Shown here: positions 39,004-41,484 of the stretch, one piece after another
How the letters are laid out: the number at the start of each line of letters is the position of its first letter
Position numbering within the stretch: position 1 is the first letter of the stretch
DNA from: Actinomycetes bacterium
Lineage (GTDB): Bacteria; Actinomycetota; Acidimicrobiia; Acidimicrobiales; SZUA-35
Assembly: GCA_024280015.1 (NCBI GenBank)
Contig: JAJRQY010000092.1
Location: forward strand, 1 to 41,484
Direction: 5' to 3'
Length of the DNA: 41,484 bases
Made by a program: the position numbers and the translations under genes
The notes under the pieces: generated by a model
What the model was told of the DNA's origin: nothing
The model's database searches: none
Seen by the model: only the letters and a program-made list of their open reading frames with translations

Positions 39004-39702
39004 TCACGCCACCTCCGCAAGCTCATGGGCGACCATCGCCCGGACCCGCTTGCGGTCGCGTGACAGTCGTTGGCGGTCCATTTGATTCAGCCCTGAGCGG
39101 GTGCCGTCATAGATCAGGGTGTCGAAATTGACCCGATGATTCGCCGCCGCTAGCCGGATCCGGAACTGGTCAAACTGGATGCTGGCGATAGCGGTCGCTT
39201 CACAATCCTGGCCATCAACAAAGACGGCATCCTCTGGCATCGGCTCGTGGTTCTCGTAGTAGTCCAGGTGCCGGTGGGTGTTGCGTTGCTCGCGGTTGGT
39301 TGCCTCATCTAAAAGAATGTGAATGGCATGGCGTCGCCCACCCATCCGAGGGCGCTGCGAAACCAGCAACGACAATTCTATGATCACATCGGCAATCCGA
39401 TGAGGCTGCCCCCGATGCTTGTGGATAAGTGTCGGGAGGAGGCCACGAACAATCACCAGGGTCGCAGTCTCATCCCCAGTAGGCGTTGCCATGAGGAAAC
39501 GGATAACCCGATCAGATTCCGGACCGAAACCAGGTACCGCGTTGACGACGCCAGCAATAGTCGGATAGTTGTCGAGCTCGGTGACCCAGGGGGTAGGGAT
39601 TGGTTTGTGTGCAACGCGATCTGTTGTCTTAGAGAGTTGATGGCCGAGGTCGAATCCTTGGTTGATGGATTCGGTACGTGTCTGGTTGTTCATGGCTGAC
39701 AT
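39004..39702 (-). CDS. Unknown mobile-element protein, first gene of minus operon
   Basis: A 232-residue protein from the ATG at 39702 (or 39693). The longer frame to 39975 reads through the iteron-like repeats and overlaps the divergent gene, so it is not used. The sequence is rich in Arg, His and Asp and partly helical. It includes M-A-T-P-T-G-D-E-T-A-T-L-V-I-V and a basic C-terminal D-R-Q-R-L-S-R-D-R-K-R-V-R. No family is recognised. It lies just beside the repeats, so it may bind them and regulate the element or its replication. Confidence 0.65.
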   Translation of the reverse strand: MSAMNNQTRTESINQGFDLGHQLSKTTDRVAHKPIPTPWVTELDNYPTIAGVVNAVPGFGPESDRVIRFLMATPTGDETATLVIVRGLLPTLIHKHRGQPHRIADVIIELSLLVSQRPRMGGRRHAIHILLDEATNREQRNTHRHLDYYENHEPMPEDAVFVDGQDCEATAIASIQFDQFRIRLAAANHRVNFDTLIYDGTRSGLNQMDRQRLSRDRKRVRAMVAHELAEVA

Positions 39703-39714
39703 GAGAGGAAACGT

Positions 39715-39885
39715 GACTCCTGGGACCACACCCGATATCACTCCCGACCCGAAACAATTCGTGTTTCCCCTGGTCACAACCCCAGGAAATAGCACTGGCC
39801 TGTATGTCGTTGGCACGGTTCTGGTTGCGGGTGTTGAAGATATTCTTTTCCGGGAGTGATCCCGGGAGCTATGCCGGGAGTCAGC
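39715..39885. repeat. Iteron-like repeats in both orientations
   Basis: Three tandem 12-bp units starting CCGGGAG lie at 39850, 39862 and 39874 (CCGGGAGTGATC, CCGGGAGCTATG, CCGGGAGTCAGC). On the other side of the gap, ATCACTCCCGA (39737-39747) is an inverted copy of the first and GTGACTCCTGG (39715-39725) a looser one. They lie between divergent genes, as operators or an iteron origin would. Confidence 0.65.
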
Positions 39886-39903
39886 ATCTTCATAATTGGT
39901 TGC

Positions 39904-41355
39904 ATGGTGATCCAGGCAGAACCGATCGAGTTTGAAGAAGACGACCCCCGGCCGTTGCTGAAACATCTTGACCAATGGGCCGCACTCGCGTTAGCGACAC
40001 CGGAGCAGTTCGCTGACATGGCACAACGGGCGGGGCAATGGGCGGACTACTCGCCTCGCAACCAGGTACTCCTCGCGTCCTACGGGATAGTGGGCCCAGT
40101 GGCCGGTGCATCAACGTGGACACAAGTCCCGTCTTTGGACAACAACCGTGAGTGTGCGGTCCGTAGTGGTGAGCATGCTTTGCAGGTTCGTGTCCCAGTC
40201 ACGACCGAAACCGGGGTCGGGTCTGCCCGGACAGCGGGGGATGGGTTCTCTTCTAGTGTGGCTGGTGGGTTTAGTTGGGAACCGGTTTTCGCTGTTGAGC
40301 AGCTTGCCCGCCGACCGCTCCCTGACGCGCTCGCCACCACGGTCGTGCCAGCGATGTCGGATCGTGAATGGGACGAAACTGTTCGTAAAGCGTCAACCGA
40401 AATCGTTGGTCGAAGACCAAGACGGATCGTGTCGGCGCAGGACCAGTTGGGGGTGCTCGCAGCGAGGGCACCGTTGTCAGCTAACCGTCACCCGCTACCA
40501 CCAGTGTTGGCTGAGCAAGCCGCATGGTTGGTTGCTGACCGGGTTGGTAGGGCAGTGGGTCCGATGCCTAGCTTCGATTCTTCTGGGTTGAAACCGAGGG
40601 AGCGGTGGCAACGGCTTGAAGATGTACGCAAAGCAACCGGCCGGGTGACCAGGGCGGTCTCCAACGTGTTGGATATCGATCTGGCTGCTTCACCTCTGCC
40701 TCGGTGGGCGGTGAGCGATGACCGTGATGTGGAGCCCGGCCGACGGAACTATTTGTCTCGCTCAGATGTCGCTGGTTTGCCGGACGGGTTGTGGTCTGAG
40801 GTCGGACCCTATTCACAACCGGAATGGGAATCGCGTGGCCGTCCAGAAGCAACCGGTCGTGCAGCGTTCCTGAAAGCAACCGCACGGTCCTACTTGGCGG
40901 TGTATGAAACCAGCCATGGCGCGCTCTGGAAGCTGGAGACCGCAGGCCGGGGCCGGCACCTCGGACTCGTTGGGGAGGGGACCGCGGATTCGATGGTTGA
41001 AGCCAAAGCCGACGCACGCACTGGGTTGCGGGAACGTTTCCCCGATGCCGCCCGTGCTGTTGACGCAACCGTGGCGGCACCGGTGTTGTCACCGGCATCG
41101 GGGTGGGTGGCATTAGAGAACGCTCGTGATGAACGCACCCTGAACCGGACCTTTGATGACCGAGTCGGGGCGGTGGTGGCTCCGGGACCGGGTGGCCGTT
41201 GGGGTGTCTGGTTGAGTGTCGACGGAAACCTAACCCAAGCCGAACAACTCACCGCCTCCCAGCCAGAAGCGGTCACCATGGCGGAGGGGTTGGTTAGGTC
41301 GGTGATGGTCGGCCACGCGGCGGAGAATCCGGCGAGGGCGGAATGGAGTGAGTAA
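39904..41355 (+). CDS. ArdC-like protein of the mobile element
   Basis: A 483-residue protein from the ATG at 39904 (the frame is open to 39856 through the repeats). The N-terminal domain, about 20-100, resembles the ssDNA-binding domain of ArdC antirestriction proteins: W-A-D-Y-S-P-R-N-Q-V-L-L-A-S-Y-G, then A-S-T-W-T-Q-V-P and A-V-R-S-G-E-H-A-L-Q-V-R-V-P. No HExxH metalloprotease motif is seen in the remainder, which is Arg/Ala-rich and otherwise unknown. ArdC-type proteins protect incoming ssDNA during transfer, so it may help element transfer. An IS element begins right after its stop. Confidence 0.75.
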   Translation: MVIQAEPIEFEEDDPRPLLKHLDQWAALALATPEQFADMAQRAGQWADYSPRNQVLLASYGIVGPVAGASTWTQVPSLDNNRECAVRSGEHALQVRVPVTTETGVGSARTAGDGFSSSVAGGFSWEPVFAVEQLARRPLPDALATTVVPAMSDREWDETVRKASTEIVGRRPRRIVSAQDQLGVLAARAPLSANRHPLPPVLAEQAAWLVADRVGRAVGPMPSFDSSGLKPRERWQRLEDVRKATGRVTRAVSNVLDIDLAASPLPRWAVSDDRDVEPGRRNYLSRSDVAGLPDGLWSEVGPYSQPEWESRGRPEATGRAAFLKATARSYLAVYETSHGALWKLETAGRGRHLGLVGEGTADSMVEAKADARTGLRERFPDAARAVDATVAAPVLSPASGWVALENARDERTLNRTFDDRVGAVVAPGPGGRWGVWLSVDGNLTQAEQLTASQPEAVTMAEGLVRSVMVGHAAENPARAEWSE

Positions 41356-41356
41356 C

Positions 41357-41484
41357 TGATTTCGCGGCATCAAGCCACTGCTAATAACTCGAACTCTTCA
41401 CGAACCGCTGCCGGTGAACGATACCCAACCACCGAATGCAACCTCCGCCGATTATACCAAACCTCAATAAAATTCCTGACCGCC
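41357..41484 (-). mobile_element. End of an IS3-family insertion sequence
   Basis: The DNA from about 41357 (TGATTTCGCGG) to the window end is the 3' end of an IS3-type element, whose remainder lies beyond the right edge. The exact inverted repeat cannot be set with only one end visible. It has landed two bases after the ArdC-like stop. Confidence 0.7.
41370..41484 (-). CDS. IS3-family transposase, C-terminal fragment
   Basis: The minus frame gives the last 37 residues of an integrase-core (rve) transposase: A-V-R-N-F-I-E-V-W-Y-N-R-R-R-L-H-S, then V-V-G-Y-R-S-P-A-A-V-R-E-E-F-E-L-L, ending at TGA 41370. The W-Y-N-x-R-R-L-H-S and G-Y-R-S-P pattern is the hallmark of IS3 OrfB C-termini. It is too short for the ORF length cutoffs and the 5' part lies outside the window. 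Confidence 0.92.
   Translation of the reverse strand, partial: AVRNFIEVWYNRRRLHSVVGYRSPAAVREEFELLAVA

Noticed and set aside
39850-39885. CRISPR-like array
   Set aside because: Units are tandem 12-bp iterons without unique spacers and no cas gene is present.

Overview
This window looks like chromosomal DNA of a flagellated actinomycete, most likely from the Acidimicrobiia or a nearby deep branch. That placement is my inference. It rests on moderately GC-rich sequence, frequent GTG/TTG starts with 1-4 base stop/start overlaps, a compact actinobacterial-style flagellar cluster, MenA (menaquinone), a DUF4214 protein, and a tRNA gene without an encoded CCA.

Region 1 (1-15.7 kb, + strand) is a flagellar cluster. 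It holds two tandem short flagellins (the first cut by the window edge), each followed by a strong hairpin, then fliD-fliS-fliT-like. A long coupled operon follows: flgB-flgC-fliE-fliF-fliG-fliH-fliI-fliJ-lytic transglycosylase-fliK-flgD-flgE, closed by an 11-bp stem terminator. It supplies filament, cap, chaperones, rod, MS ring, rotor, export ATPase, rod-passage hydrolase, hook-length ruler and hook. The export gate (flhA, flhB, fliPQR), C-ring FliM/FliN and motor (motAB) are not here and must lie elsewhere.

Region 2 (15.8-23.2 kb, + strand) has a stand-alone degenerate receiver-like protein coupled to an NhaA antiporter, an HDOD-GGDEF signalling protein ending in a 16-bp tandem repeat, an unknown one-helix membrane protein, and a secreted DUF4214/5'-nucleotidase fusion with a UUCG-loop terminator.

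Region 3 (23.3-28.9 kb) is a translationally coupled minus-strand operon: acyl reductase-HAD fusion, LarA-like (DUF2088) protein, and PlsC-like acyltransferase. It diverges from a TetR regulator across only 30 bp, which contain a small palindrome. I read it as an unassigned lipid-modification pathway.

Region 4 (28.9-36.2 kb) holds an orphan Imm51-like immunity gene and a small gene interrupted by one in-frame TGA. That TGA is followed at the correct distance by a SECIS-like hairpin, so the gene is a candidate selenoprotein of the CC/Se-motif or HesB-like type. Then come ddl and murF (divergent), menA, a membrane protein, a DnaJ protein with an outside domain, a lipoprotein and tRNA-Val(CAC).

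Region 5 (36.2-41.5 kb) is an integrative element at the 3' end of tRNA-Val. It shows an old integrase remnant, a decayed duplicate of the tRNA 3' end, an intact tyrosine integrase, an excisionase, two unknown genes, an intergenic region with inverted iteron-like repeats, an ArdC-like gene and the edge of an IS3-family insertion sequence. The layout suggests two related elements inserted one after the other at the same tRNA. The item most worth following up is the candidate selenoprotein gene at 29359-29667.
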